Shown here: piece by piece, positions 27,491 to 36,322 of the stretch
How positions within the stretch are numbered: the first letter of the stretch is position 1
Layout: every line of letters starts with the position of its first letter
NCBI RefSeq assembly: GCF_025165795.1
Contig: NZ_JAJAGO010000010.1
Span: 248,001 to 312,000 of the forward strand
Length of the DNA: 64,000 nucleotides
Reading direction: 5' to 3'
Source of the DNA: Streptomyces gossypii
GTDB taxonomy: Bacteria; Actinomycetota; Actinomycetes; Streptomycetales; Streptomycetaceae
Notes under the pieces: model-generated
What the model saw: only the letters and a program-made list of their open reading frames with translations
Database searches by the model: none
What the model was told of the DNA's origin: nothing
Program-made: the position numbers and the translations under genes

Positions 27491-27665
27491 CTAGGGCCTG
27501 TCTGACACATCCCGCCTTGCTGGCGGCGGCTGGCACGCGCATCTGCTGCGTTGTCGCAGCGTCCGAGTAGCCCACTACGAGGACGCTCCTCCGCCTTGCA
27601 GCCGCACGCACCAGCCGCCGCCAGCACCGCCCTCCGGGCGGACGGCGCCATCTGTCAGACCCTAG
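27491..27665. repeat. 175-bp palindromic MITE-like repeat bounded by CTAG
   Basis: A non-coding near-palindrome lies exactly between two convergent genes. The ends read CTAGGGCCTGTCTGACA and TGTCAGACCCTAG (inverted, with a short indel). Perfect inner arms GCTGGCGGCGGCTGG (27519-27533) and CCAGCCGCCGCCAGC (27611-27625) flank a central part with further dyad symmetry. The right terminal CTAG supplies the TAG stop codon of the sensor kinase on the minus strand. It has no ORF and no transposase. It resembles intergenic repeats I recall seeing in many Streptomyces genomes, which I cannot verify here. It could also act as a bidirectional terminator. Confidence 0.7.
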
Positions 27666-29917
27666 GGCGTCCGGGGGCGCGCCGTCAGGGCGGCGGTCTG
27701 TTTCCAGGCGCCGTCCTCGGCCCGGTCGATCCAGACGGCGGGTTCGCGTACGGTGCGCTGCTCTCCGAAGCGGACCCGGCCCACCGGGCCCTCGGTGTCC
27801 ACCGAGCCCAGCTCGGCCGCCAGCGCCTCCCGCGCCTGTGTCGCGCTGTGCCCTTCGGGAAGGGCACTGAGCGCGTCGATCAGGGCGCGTGTCGCCTGGT
27901 ACGTCTCGACGGCGAACGGTGCGGCTGCCAGTTCCGCGCCGAGAGCCGACCGGACACCGATCGGGCGCATCTTCTGCGGGTCCCGCTCCGGGGAGTAGAA
28001 GCTGCGGGCCAGCAGCCAGCCCTCGACGGATGACGGGGCGGGGCTGTCGGAGCCCGGCTCGTCTGTGCATTCCACGTCCGTGGCGGCGAGCATCCGCAGT
28101 CCCTCGAAACCGCTCTCGTCCACGGCTGTTGTCCACGCGGACCGCCTGTCGTCGTCCAGATAGACGGCGTCCGCATCCGCCTCCGTGAGGACGGATCGCA
28201 GCTTCTTCTCATCCAGCCGCTCGGCACTCTTCAGGTCGTCGTCCTGGACCACCCGCACCCCCTGCTGCCGCAGGGCCGCCACCAGCGCTTCCACCCGGAC
28301 GCCGGTCGCGTCCTGCACGTACACGGTGTCGACACCGTCGGCGGCAGCGAGGTACTCACCGATGCGGGCGCCCGTCTGCTGCTGGGTGGCCGACGCCATG
28401 AAGGTCTTGCCGTCCCACTTGCCGGGCGCCTGATAGCCCTGGCATCCGTGGACCAGCACAGGATCCCCGGGGCCGTTCGAGGACAGGAGCGAGCCGGACT
28501 GCGGATTGACGACAGCGACCAGATCCTCGTGACGGTCCAGCCAGCCGTCCTCGAGCCGCCGGCGCTCCTTGGCGTCGGCGGCGTGCTTCAAGGGGACGGT
28601 CCTGAGGGTGAAGGGCAGGTCCTCGCCCGCGTCCTCGACAGCCGCGCGTACGGCGTCCGCACCCGTGCCGTCCACCTCGAACCCCTCCTGGACACCGATC
28701 ACGTACTGCGGGCCGTCCTCCCCGGGCCAGCCGGTGGCGGCGACCACACCGACCGCCGCCAGCAGTCCGACGGCCGTGAGCACGGCTGTGGTACGGCCGC
28801 CGATCCGGCGGGCCGGGCGTACCGGAGCACGGTCGAGCGGACGGCTGGGCACCGGCGCGGACGGTCGGGAGCCGGTACGGGGCGGGACGGCGATGCGTCG
28901 CGGAGTAGGGGCGTGTGCGTGTGCGGGGTCCCGAACCGGTGGGGCCGCCGACTCCGGCGGGGCCTCCTCCGGTTCCGTCTCCTCCGGTTCCGTCTCCTCC
29001 GGGCCTGCCTCGTCCTCCGGCTGCGCCTGCGCTGCGTCCCGCGCGAGGGCCGCGAGGATTTCCGCCACCCCTGCCGCGTCCTGCGGCCGGTCCGCCGGGT
29101 CCTTGGCCAGCAGGCCCATGACGACGCGGTTGACCTCGGCGGGCACCTCCGGCCGGATACGGCTCGGGGGGACCGGCATGTCGTGCACGTGGTTGTACAT
29201 GATTCCGGCGGCGCTGCCGCTGAAGGGAGGGCGTCCCGCCAGCAGTTCGTACAGCACGCAGCCGACTGCGTAGAGGTCGGTCCTGGCGTCGCCCGCCTGG
29301 TCGCGGAAGCGCTCGGGCGCCATGTAGAGCACGCTGCCGAAGGGCATCTCTCCGGTGAGAGTCAGCCTCAGCGCGCCGGTGCCGGTCTCGGCGATGCGGG
29401 CGATGCCGAAGTCCAGCACCTTCAGTGCGCCGTCGTCGCTCACCATCGCGTTCGCCGGTTTGATGTCGCGGTGCACGATGCCCTGGGCGTGCGCCGCCGT
29501 CAGCGCCTGGCAGATCTGCGCCGCCCGTTCCAGCGCGAGCCCGACGGGCTGCGGTCCCTCGGCGGTGATGATCTGCTGGAGCGTGCGCCCCCGTACCAGT
29601 GTCATCACCAGGAACGGAACCTCCGCACCATCGGGGACGCGGGCGGTGCCGTGATCGTGCAGGGCGACGATGCAGGGACTGTCCAGCGCCGCTACGACCC
29701 TTGCCTCCTGGCGGAACCGGGCCAGCAGGCCCGCGTACTCCTCGCCGTCCGGCTCCTGCCGCGGCGTGAACACCTTCACGGCGACCTCGCGCCCGAGCGT
29801 CCGGTCCCGTGCCCGCCAGACCTCGCCCATGCCGCCCGCGCCGAGGCGTGCCTCAAGGCGGTACCGCCCAGCCAGTTCCAGTCCGGTCAGCCTGCCCTCG
29901 GACCCTCCGTACGCCAT
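27662..29917 (-). CDS. Serine/threonine protein kinase with extracytoplasmic binding-protein-like sensor domain
   Basis: Transmembrane Hanks-type kinase, 751 aa. The kinase domain (about 18-285) has the Gly-rich loop LGAGGMGEVWRA, lysine in VAVKVF, HRDIKPAN, DFGIAR and APERF. A Glu/Pro-rich juxtamembrane region (about 300-370) includes an ETEPE repeat coded by 15-nt units. One membrane helix (about 375-396) is followed by a ~350-residue exported domain resembling type 1 periplasmic (branched-chain amino-acid-type) binding proteins rather than PASTA repeats. So it probably phosphorylates cytoplasmic targets in response to a small ligand outside. ATG 29917 has GGGGAG just upstream. The stop codon lies inside the palindromic repeat. 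Confidence 0.9.
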   Translation of the reverse strand: MAYGGSEGRLTGLELAGRYRLEARLGAGGMGEVWRARDRTLGREVAVKVFTPRQEPDGEEYAGLLARFRQEARVVAALDSPCIVALHDHGTARVPDGAEVPFLVMTLVRGRTLQQIITAEGPQPVGLALERAAQICQALTAAHAQGIVHRDIKPANAMVSDDGALKVLDFGIARIAETGTGALRLTLTGEMPFGSVLYMAPERFRDQAGDARTDLYAVGCVLYELLAGRPPFSGSAAGIMYNHVHDMPVPPSRIRPEVPAEVNRVVMGLLAKDPADRPQDAAGVAEILAALARDAAQAQPEDEAGPEETEPEETEPEEAPPESAAPPVRDPAHAHAPTPRRIAVPPRTGSRPSAPVPSRPLDRAPVRPARRIGGRTTAVLTAVGLLAAVGVVAATGWPGEDGPQYVIGVQEGFEVDGTGADAVRAAVEDAGEDLPFTLRTVPLKHAADAKERRRLEDGWLDRHEDLVAVVNPQSGSLLSSNGPGDPVLVHGCQGYQAPGKWDGKTFMASATQQQTGARIGEYLAAADGVDTVYVQDATGVRVEALVAALRQQGVRVVQDDDLKSAERLDEKKLRSVLTEADADAVYLDDDRRSAWTTAVDESGFEGLRMLAATDVECTDEPGSDSPAPSSVEGWLLARSFYSPERDPQKMRPIGVRSALGAELAAAPFAVETYQATRALIDALSALPEGHSATQAREALAAELGSVDTEGPVGRVRFGEQRTVREPAVWIDRAEDGAWKQTAALTARPRTP

Positions 29918-30130
29918 GAGCTCCCCGTTCCCCCGTCGGAAAGATCATCGTAGCCACGCGCAGGAAGAGCGGGCAGGGGCACGACTCTGCGGGCGATTTC
30001 CGCCCGCGTTCCACGGCAGTTCCCACTCCGCGGCCAAACCGCTTCGCCGACCGGGAGCCGGGCGCCATAGGATTGGGCGGGAAACGAGAAGGACCGAGAA
30101 GAACCGCCCGCACTCACCCCTGAGGATCGC

Positions 30131-30427
30131 ATGCCTGGCATCACGCGCGAGGAGGTCGCCCACCTCGCACGGCTGGCGCGTCTGGAGCTGAAAGACGAAG
30201 AGCTCGATCACTTCGCCGGTCAGCTCGACGACATCATCGGCGCGGTCGCCGCCGTTTCCGATGTCGCCGACGAGGACGTACCACCGACCTCCCATCCGCT
30301 GCCGCTGACCAACGTCATGCGCCCGGACGAGGTCCGACCGAGCTTGACCCCCCAGCAGGCGCTCTCCGGCGCCCCGGCCCAGGAACAGCAGCGTTTCAAG
30401 GTGCCGCAGATCCTGGGGGAGGAGTGA
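30131..30427 (+). CDS. gatC: Aspartyl/glutamyl-tRNA amidotransferase subunit C
   Basis: Small 98-aa subunit that stabilises the GatAB amidotransferase. The N-terminus ITREEVAHLARLARLEL and the segment LTNVMRPDEVRPS are diagnostic. First gene of the gatCA-x-B operon; gatA begins 5 nt after its stop. The 213 nt upstream should hold the operon promoter, opposite the kinase gene. Confidence 0.97.
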   Translation: MPGITREEVAHLARLARLELKDEELDHFAGQLDDIIGAVAAVSDVADEDVPPTSHPLPLTNVMRPDEVRPSLTPQQALSGAPAQEQQRFKVPQILGEE

Positions 30428-30432
30428 CCACC

Positions 30433-31944
30433 ATGAGTGACCTGACTGACGTGACGAGCCTGACCAGCATGTCCGCCGCCCGGATCGCCGCCGGGATCGC
30501 CGCCGGGGAGATGACCGCGGTCGAGGTGACCGAGGCGCATCTGGCCCGTATCGCCGCCGTCGACGAGAAGGTGCACGCCTTCCTGCACGTCGACCGCGAG
30601 GGCGCGCTCGCCCAGGCCCGCGCGGTGGACGAGAAGCGGGCGCGCGGCGAGGAGCTCGGCCCGCTGGCCGGAGTGCCGCTCGCCCTGAAGGACATCTTCA
30701 CCACCGAGGGCATCCCGACCACGGTCGGTTCGAAGATCCTCGAGAACTGGATCCCGCCGTACGACGCGACCGTGACCAAGCGGCTCAAGGACGCGGACGT
30801 CGTCATCCTCGGCAAGACCAACATGGACGAGTTCGCGATGGGATCCTCCACCGAGAACAGCGCCTTCGGTCCGACCGGCAACCCGTGGGACCTGACCCGG
30901 ATCCCGGGCGGCTCAGGCGGCGGCTCGTCCGCCTCGCTGGCCGCCTTCGAGGCGCCGCTCGCCCTCGGCACCGACACCGGCGGTTCCATCCGACAGCCCG
31001 CCGCCATGACCGCGACCGTGGGCGTCAAGCCGACGTACGGCGGCGTGTCCCGGTACGGCATGGTCGCCTTCTCCTCCTCCCTCGACCAGGGCGGACCGTG
31101 CGCCCGTACGGTGCTGGACGCCGCCCTGCTGCACGCGGTCATCGCGGGGCACGACCCGCTGGACTCCACCTCCATCGACCAGCCCGTCCCCGATGTTGTC
31201 GCCGCCGCCCGCCAGGGCGACGTGACGGGCCTGCGGGTCGGTGTCGTCAAGGAGTTCCGCGGCGAGGGCTACCAGGCCGGGGTCATGCAGCGCTTCGACG
31301 AGTCCGTCGAACTGCTGCGGGAGCTGGGCGCCGAGGTCGTCGAGGTCTCCTGCCCGTCCTTCACCAAGGCGCTGGCCGCGTACTACCTGATCGCCCCGAG
31401 CGAGTGCTCCTCGAACCTCGCCCGGTTCGACGCCATGCGCTACGGGCTGCGGGTCGGCGACGACGGCAGCCGCGGTGCGGAGGAGGTCACCGCCCTCACC
31501 AGGGAGGCGGGCTTCGGTGACGAGGTGAAGCGGCGTGTGATGCTCGGCACCTACGCGCTCAGCTCCGGCTACTACGACGCGTACTACGGATCGGCCCAGA
31601 AGGTCCGTACGCTCATCACGCGCGACTTCGGCAAGGCGTTCGAGAGCGTGGACGTGCTGATCTCGCCGACCACGCCGACCACCGCCTTCCCGATCGGGGA
31701 GCGGGCCGACGACCCGATGGCGATGTACCTCGCCGACCTGTGCACCATCCCGTCCAACCTGGCGGGCAACGCCGCCATGTCGCTTCCCTGCGGCCTGGCG
31801 CCGGAGGACGGCCTGCCGGTGGGGCTCCAGATCATCGCCCCCGCCATGGCCGATGACCGGCTCTACCGTGTCGGTGCGGCGATCGAGGCCGCTCTCCAGG
31901 CACGTTGGGGCCATCCCCTGCTTGAGGAGGCACCGTCACTGTGA
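30433..31944 (+). CDS. gatA: Glutamyl-tRNA(Gln)/aspartyl-tRNA(Asn) amidotransferase subunit A
   Basis: Amidase subunit, 503 aa, that releases ammonia from glutamine for misacylated tRNA. The amidase signature GGSGGGSSASLAAFEAPLA with TDTGGSIRQPAA carries the cis-Ser and nucleophilic Ser, and ALKDIFTTEG has the catalytic Lys. ATG 30433 is preferred, with GGAGG about 10 nt upstream; GTG 30424 overlapping gatC would place the Shine-Dalgarno too close. The stop overlaps the following small gene by 4 nt. Confidence 0.97.
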   Translation: MSDLTDVTSLTSMSAARIAAGIAAGEMTAVEVTEAHLARIAAVDEKVHAFLHVDREGALAQARAVDEKRARGEELGPLAGVPLALKDIFTTEGIPTTVGSKILENWIPPYDATVTKRLKDADVVILGKTNMDEFAMGSSTENSAFGPTGNPWDLTRIPGGSGGGSSASLAAFEAPLALGTDTGGSIRQPAAMTATVGVKPTYGGVSRYGMVAFSSSLDQGGPCARTVLDAALLHAVIAGHDPLDSTSIDQPVPDVVAAARQGDVTGLRVGVVKEFRGEGYQAGVMQRFDESVELLRELGAEVVEVSCPSFTKALAAYYLIAPSECSSNLARFDAMRYGLRVGDDGSRGAEEVTALTREAGFGDEVKRRVMLGTYALSSGYYDAYYGSAQKVRTLITRDFGKAFESVDVLISPTTPTTAFPIGERADDPMAMYLADLCTIPSNLAGNAAMSLPCGLAPEDGLPVGLQIIAPAMADDRLYRVGAAIEAALQARWGHPLLEEAPSL

Positions 31945-32186
31945 GTGGAACGCTGCAGAAGGCCAAGGGTTTCAAGAAGTCAAAGACCGGGATGTACATG
32001 TCCATCGCGACCTCACTGTTCGGTGTGGTCGGCACCGTCAAGCGGGCACAGCGTGCCCGCGAGGAGGGCGACAAGCTCCAGCTGCTGGACGTGGCGGTCT
32101 CGGCCGCCGGGATCGTCACGGGCGTTGCCCTGCTCGTACGAGAGATCCGGCGCCTGGACACGGACGATGTCCTCGCGGACGACTGA
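31941..32186 (+). CDS. Small membrane protein between gatA and gatB, unknown function
   Basis: 81-aa protein starting at GTG 31941, overlapping the gatA stop as GTGA, with the gatB start 15 nt after its own stop. It has two moderately hydrophobic segments (about residues 18-33, MYMSIATSLFGVVGTV, and 48-66, LLDVAVSAAGIVTGVALLV) separated by a basic Arg/Lys-rich loop, and an acidic tail. I recall a similar small gene at this place in Streptomyces gat operons, suggesting selective retention, but no function is known to me. Tight coupling argues for expression with the amidotransferase. Confidence 0.85.
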   Translation: MSGTLQKAKGFKKSKTGMYMSIATSLFGVVGTVKRAQRAREEGDKLQLLDVAVSAAGIVTGVALLVREIRRLDTDDVLADD

Positions 32187-32201
32187 GAGGCAAGAAATTC
32201 C

Positions 32202-33710
32202 GTGACCGTCACTGAACTGGCGTCGTACGAGGACGCGCTCGACGCCTACGACCCCGTCATGGGCCTCGAGGTCCACGTGGAGCTCGGCACCAGGACCAAG
32301 ATGTTCTGCGGCTGCGCGACCGGCCTCGGTGCCGACGCGAACAGCCAGACCTGCCCCACCTGCCTCGGCATGCCCGGCTCGCTGCCCGTCGTCAACGCGA
32401 CCGGCGTCGAGTCGGCGATCCGGATCGGCCTCGCGCTCAACTGCGACATCGCCGAATGGTGCCGCTTCGCCCGGAAGAACTACTTCTATCCGGACATGCC
32501 GAAGAACTTCCAGACCTCCCAGTATGACGAACCGATCGCCTTCGAGGGCTATCTCGACGTCCAGCTGGAGGACGGGGAGGTCTTCCGGGTCGGCATCGAG
32601 CGGGCCCACATGGAGGAGGACACCGGCAAGTCCACCCACATCGGCGGCGCGACCGGCCGTATCCACGGCGCCTCGCACTCACTGCTGGACTACAACCGCG
32701 CCGGGATCCCGCTGATCGAGATCGTCACCAAGCCGATCGAGGGCGCGGGGGCGCGCGCGCCTGAGGTGGCCAAGGCGTACGTCGCCGAACTGCGCGAACT
32801 CATCCGTGCACTCGGCGTCTCCGACGCCCGTATGGAGATGGGTCAGCTGCGCTGCGATGTGAACCTGTCGCTGCGCCCGCACGGCAGGGCCGCCTTCGGC
32901 ACCCGGTCGGAGACGAAGAACGTCAACTCGCTGCGCTCGGTCGAGCGTGCTGCGCGCTTCGAGATCCAGCGGCACGCCGCCGTCCTCGACAGCGGCGGCA
33001 CGATCCTCCAGGAGACCCGCCACTTCCACGAGGAGGACGGCTCCACCACCTCGGGGCGGATCAAGGAGGAGGCGGAGGACTACCGCTACTTCCCCGAGCC
33101 CGATCTGGTGCCCGTCGCCCCCTCGCGCGAGTGGGTGGAGGAGCTCCGTGCCGAACTGCCCGAACTGCCGCGCCTGCGCCGCAACCGGCTGCGCGAGGAG
33201 TGGGGCATCTCCCAGCACGAGATGCAGTCCGCGCTCAACGCGGGCGCGGTCGGCCTGATCGTCGCCACGATCGACGCGGGCGCCCCGGCCGATCAGGCGC
33301 GCAAGTGGTGGCTGGGCGAGCTGGCGCGACGCGCCAACGAGGAAGGCCTCGAACTCGCCGACCTGCCCATCACCGCGGAGCAGGTCGCCCGGCTGTCCGA
33401 GCTGGTCGCCGAGGGCTCCCTCAACGACAAGCTGGCCCGCCAGACGATCGAGGGCATACTCGCCGGTGAGGGCACCCCGGACGAGGTCGTCGAGAAGCGC
33501 GGCCTGAAGGTCGTCTCGGACGAGGGCGCGCTCGGCACGGCCGTCGACGAGGCGATCGCGGGCAACGCCGCAATCGCCGACAAGATCCGCGGCGGCAAGA
33601 CCGCGGCGGCGGGCGCCCTGGTCGGCGCGGTCATGAAGGCCACCCGTGGACAGGCGGACGCGGGGCGGGTGCGGGAACTCATTCTCGAGCGGCTTGCCCC
33701 GAGCGAATAG
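32202..33710 (+). CDS. gatB: Aspartyl/glutamyl-tRNA amidotransferase subunit B
   Basis: Kinase/amidation subunit, 502 aa, which activates Glu-tRNA(Gln) or Asp-tRNA(Asn). Conserved segments include GLEVHVELGTRTKMFCGC, CPTCLGMPGSLPVVN, the RKNYFYPDMPKNFQ motif and FEIQRHAAVLDSGG. The C-terminal YqeY-like tail domain ends ILERLAPSE. GTG 32202 follows a GAGGCAAG Shine-Dalgarno. The last codons and stop belong to a 38-bp unit that is tandemly repeated downstream. Confidence 0.97.
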   Translation: MTVTELASYEDALDAYDPVMGLEVHVELGTRTKMFCGCATGLGADANSQTCPTCLGMPGSLPVVNATGVESAIRIGLALNCDIAEWCRFARKNYFYPDMPKNFQTSQYDEPIAFEGYLDVQLEDGEVFRVGIERAHMEEDTGKSTHIGGATGRIHGASHSLLDYNRAGIPLIEIVTKPIEGAGARAPEVAKAYVAELRELIRALGVSDARMEMGQLRCDVNLSLRPHGRAAFGTRSETKNVNSLRSVERAARFEIQRHAAVLDSGGTILQETRHFHEEDGSTTSGRIKEEAEDYRYFPEPDLVPVAPSREWVEELRAELPELPRLRRNRLREEWGISQHEMQSALNAGAVGLIVATIDAGAPADQARKWWLGELARRANEEGLELADLPITAEQVARLSELVAEGSLNDKLARQTIEGILAGEGTPDEVVEKRGLKVVSDEGALGTAVDEAIAGNAAIADKIRGGKTAAAGALVGAVMKATRGQADAGRVRELILERLAPSE

Positions 33711-33784
33711 TCGGGCACTGCCTCGAGCGGCTTGCCCCGAGCGAATAGTCGGGCACTGCCTCGAGCGGCTTGCCCCGAGCGAAT
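33684..33784 (+). repeat. Tandem duplication of the gatB 3' end (38-bp unit)
   Basis: The unit begins CTCGAGCGGCTTGCCCCGAG and includes the codons for ERLAPSE plus the TAG stop of gatB and then TCGGGCACTGC. Two complete identical copies (33684-33721, 33722-33759) and a 25-bp partial third copy (33760-33784) follow each other. The identical copies point to recent replication slippage or unequal recombination. Confidence 0.95.
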
Positions 33785-33803
33785 GATCAACACCTGCCCG
33801 GAC

Positions 33804-33840
33804 GGGGCGGCCATCCGCGAAACCAGCGGGTGGCCGCCCC
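33804..33840 (+). terminator. Terminator of the gat operon
   Basis: A 15-bp stem (GGGGCGGCCATCCGC / GCGGGTGGCCGCCCC, one mismatch) with a 7-nt loop, followed by TTCACCTTGTG. It lies just after the tandem repeat. Confidence 0.8.
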
Positions 33841-34006
33841 TTCACCTTGTGTGCTCCATCTGAGCTGCGGCGTGTGAGTAAGCGCACGATAAGTCCGAAT
33901 GATCTAAAGAAGGTGCCAGAGTCGACGCATCGCCACATCCATGCGCATGTGCTCTTTGAGGGCCACGATTCCCTGAAAGATCCACAGACCGAACAGGGAA
34001 CCGCAT

Positions 34007-36277
34007 ATGGTCCGACTCACCCGGTGGTGTCTGCGCCGCCGTCTCGTCATCATGGCGTTGTGGCTCGCTGCTCTCGTCGGCGTCGGGGCCGCTGTGGCCA
34101 CCGCGGGTACGGCCTACTCGAACGATTACGGGGTGTCGGGCACCGAGTCGGTGCGAGCCGGGGAACTGCTCAGTGAGGGATTTCCGCAGCAGGCCGGAGA
34201 CAGCGACTCCATGGTCTGGCGTACGACCGGTGAAGACGCCGGGAGCGTGCGCGGGGGTGAGGTCGAGCAGCGGATGCAGCAGGCGCTCACCCGCATCGCC
34301 GGACTCCCCGGTGTCTCCCAGGTCAGCGGCCCGTACGGCACCGACGGGGCGGACCAAATCAGCGCCGACGGCCGCACCGCGTACGCCACCGTGCACTTCG
34401 CCGCGGGCACGGACGACCTGGACAAGGGCCAGGTGGCGGCTGTCGTCGACGAGGCGCAGGGCGCCGCCGAGGACGTGGCGGGCCTGGACGTCGCCCTCGG
34501 CGGGCCGGGAGTCGCCACCACCGAAGGGGTCACCTCGCATCTGAGTGAGCTCATCGGAGTGGCAGCCGCGGCCGTCGTGCTGCTGCTCGCCTTCGGCTCC
34601 CTCGCGGCCATGCTGCTGCCGATCGTCACCGCCCTGGTGAGCGTCGGCACCGCGTATCTCGGCATCGGACTACTCGGCCACCTGATGACTCTCGCCGACT
34701 TCGCCCCCATGCTCGGCACCCTGATCGGGCTGGGTGTGGGCATCGACTACGCCCTGTTCATCGTCACCCGGCACCGGCGGGGCCTGAAGGAGGGGCTCGC
34801 GGTCGCCGTCGCCGCCGAACGGGCGGTGGCCTCCGCCGGCCGGGCCGTCGTCTTCGCCGGGGTGACCGTGTGCATCGCCCTGCTGGGCATGCTGGTGCTG
34901 CGGCTGGACTTCCTCAACGGCGTCGCCGTCGCGGCCTCGATGACCGTGGTGCTGGCAGTGCTGGCCTCGGTGACCCTGCTGCCGGCGCTGCTCGGCCTCA
35001 TCGGCGACAAAGCCCTCAGCCGCCGGGAGCGGGCCAGGCTGGCCGTCACCGGTCCCACCTCCCAGGAGGGGATCACCGGGCCGGCCGCGCGCTGGTCCGC
35101 CTTCGTGGAGCGTCATCCCAAGCTGCTGGGCGGTGTGGCGGCGGTCGTGATGGTGGTGCTGTCCCTGCCCGTGCTCGGGCTCCAGCTGGGCACCTCCGAC
35201 CAGGGGAACGCACCGGCCACCGCCACCACCCGCCAGGCGTACGACATGCTGGCCGAGGGTTTCGGGCCGGGCGCCAACGGACCGCTCACCCTCGTCGCCG
35301 AGATCGACGGGGCGGCGGGCAAACTCGCCTTCGACGAACTTCCCGGCCGGCTGCGCGGCACCGAGGGTATCGCCGAGGTCACCGCCGCGAAGCTCAACGG
35401 CAGCGGCGACACCGGCGTGATCACCATCGTTCCGGAGAGTTCCCCGCAGGCGAACGAGACGTCGCGGCTGGTGGAACGGCTGCGCACGGAGGTCCTTCCG
35501 CAGCAGACGGATGGGAAGCCGCTGCAGGTCCATGTGGGCGGGCAGACGGCGAGTTATGACGACTTCGCGTCCGTGATCCTCGGTAAGCTGCCGCTCTTCC
35601 TGGGTGTTGTCGTCGCGCTGGGCTCCGCGCTGCTGCTGCTGGCCTTCCGCAGTATCGGCATCCCGCTCAAGGCCGCCGTGATGAACGTGATGGCGGTCGC
35701 GGCGTCCTTCGGTGTGGTGATCGCGGTCTTCCAGTGGGGCTGGGGCCTCGGGCTGCTGGGCATGGGCGGGGCGGGGCCGATCGAGCCCTTCCTGCCGGTG
35801 ATCATGATCGCGGTGCTCTTCGGGCTCTCGATGGACTACCAGGTCTTCCTGGTGAGCCGGATGTACGAGGAGTGGCAGCTGACCGGCGACAACCGCCGTG
35901 CCGTACGAGTCGGCCTCGCGGAGACCGGGCGGGTGATCAACTCGGCGGCGGCGATCATGATCGCGGTCTTCGGGGCGTTCGTCCTCAGCGGCGACCGGAT
36001 CATCGCGATGTTCGGCATCGGCCTCGCCGCCGCCGTGGCATTGGACGCCTTCGTGCTGCGGACCCTGCTGGTCCCGGCGCTGATGCATCTGCTGGGCGGC
36101 GCCAACTGGTGGCTGCCGAAGTGGCTGGAGCGGATACTGCCGCGGTTCAGCATCGAGCCCCCGGCAGAGCAGGTGCCCGTGCCCGAGGACGCGGACGCGG
36201 ACGCGGACCAGCCGGTGGGCTCCGCCGGAACGATACCGGCTCCGCGGGAGAACGCCCCGGCGCCCTCCGGGTCCTGA
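34007..36277 (+). CDS. MMPL-family RND-type membrane transporter
   Basis: 756-aa exporter with the two-fold MMPL layout: one N-terminal membrane helix, a ~150-residue extracellular domain, five helices (about 180-330), a second helix and domain, and a final five-helix set (about 525-690). Signature segments are GVGIDYALFIVTRHRRGL and, in the second half, FGLSMDYQVFLVSRMYEEW, with the DY proton-relay residues of MMPL proteins. It probably exports lipids, drugs or other hydrophobic compounds. The C-terminal tail is acidic with Asp-Ala repeats. ATG 34007 has AGGGAA upstream. No regulator is adjacent. Confidence 0.92.
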   Translation: MVRLTRWCLRRRLVIMALWLAALVGVGAAVATAGTAYSNDYGVSGTESVRAGELLSEGFPQQAGDSDSMVWRTTGEDAGSVRGGEVEQRMQQALTRIAGLPGVSQVSGPYGTDGADQISADGRTAYATVHFAAGTDDLDKGQVAAVVDEAQGAAEDVAGLDVALGGPGVATTEGVTSHLSELIGVAAAAVVLLLAFGSLAAMLLPIVTALVSVGTAYLGIGLLGHLMTLADFAPMLGTLIGLGVGIDYALFIVTRHRRGLKEGLAVAVAAERAVASAGRAVVFAGVTVCIALLGMLVLRLDFLNGVAVAASMTVVLAVLASVTLLPALLGLIGDKALSRRERARLAVTGPTSQEGITGPAARWSAFVERHPKLLGGVAAVVMVVLSLPVLGLQLGTSDQGNAPATATTRQAYDMLAEGFGPGANGPLTLVAEIDGAAGKLAFDELPGRLRGTEGIAEVTAAKLNGSGDTGVITIVPESSPQANETSRLVERLRTEVLPQQTDGKPLQVHVGGQTASYDDFASVILGKLPLFLGVVVALGSALLLLAFRSIGIPLKAAVMNVMAVAASFGVVIAVFQWGWGLGLLGMGGAGPIEPFLPVIMIAVLFGLSMDYQVFLVSRMYEEWQLTGDNRRAVRVGLAETGRVINSAAAIMIAVFGAFVLSGDRIIAMFGIGLAAAVALDAFVLRTLLVPALMHLLGGANWWLPKWLERILPRFSIEPPAEQVPVPEDADADADQPVGSAGTIPAPRENAPAPSGS

Positions 36278-36322
36278 CCCCCTCCGTTGCGCGGCGTACG
36301 GCGCGGCCGCGATGATGCCCGC

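Noticed and set aside
30424..30426. GTG start of gatA overlapping gatC
   Set aside because: The Shine-Dalgarno would be too close; ATG 30433 is better placed.
33684..33784. CRISPR-like array
   Set aside because: Units are contiguous 38-bp tandem copies without spacers and include the gatB stop codon.
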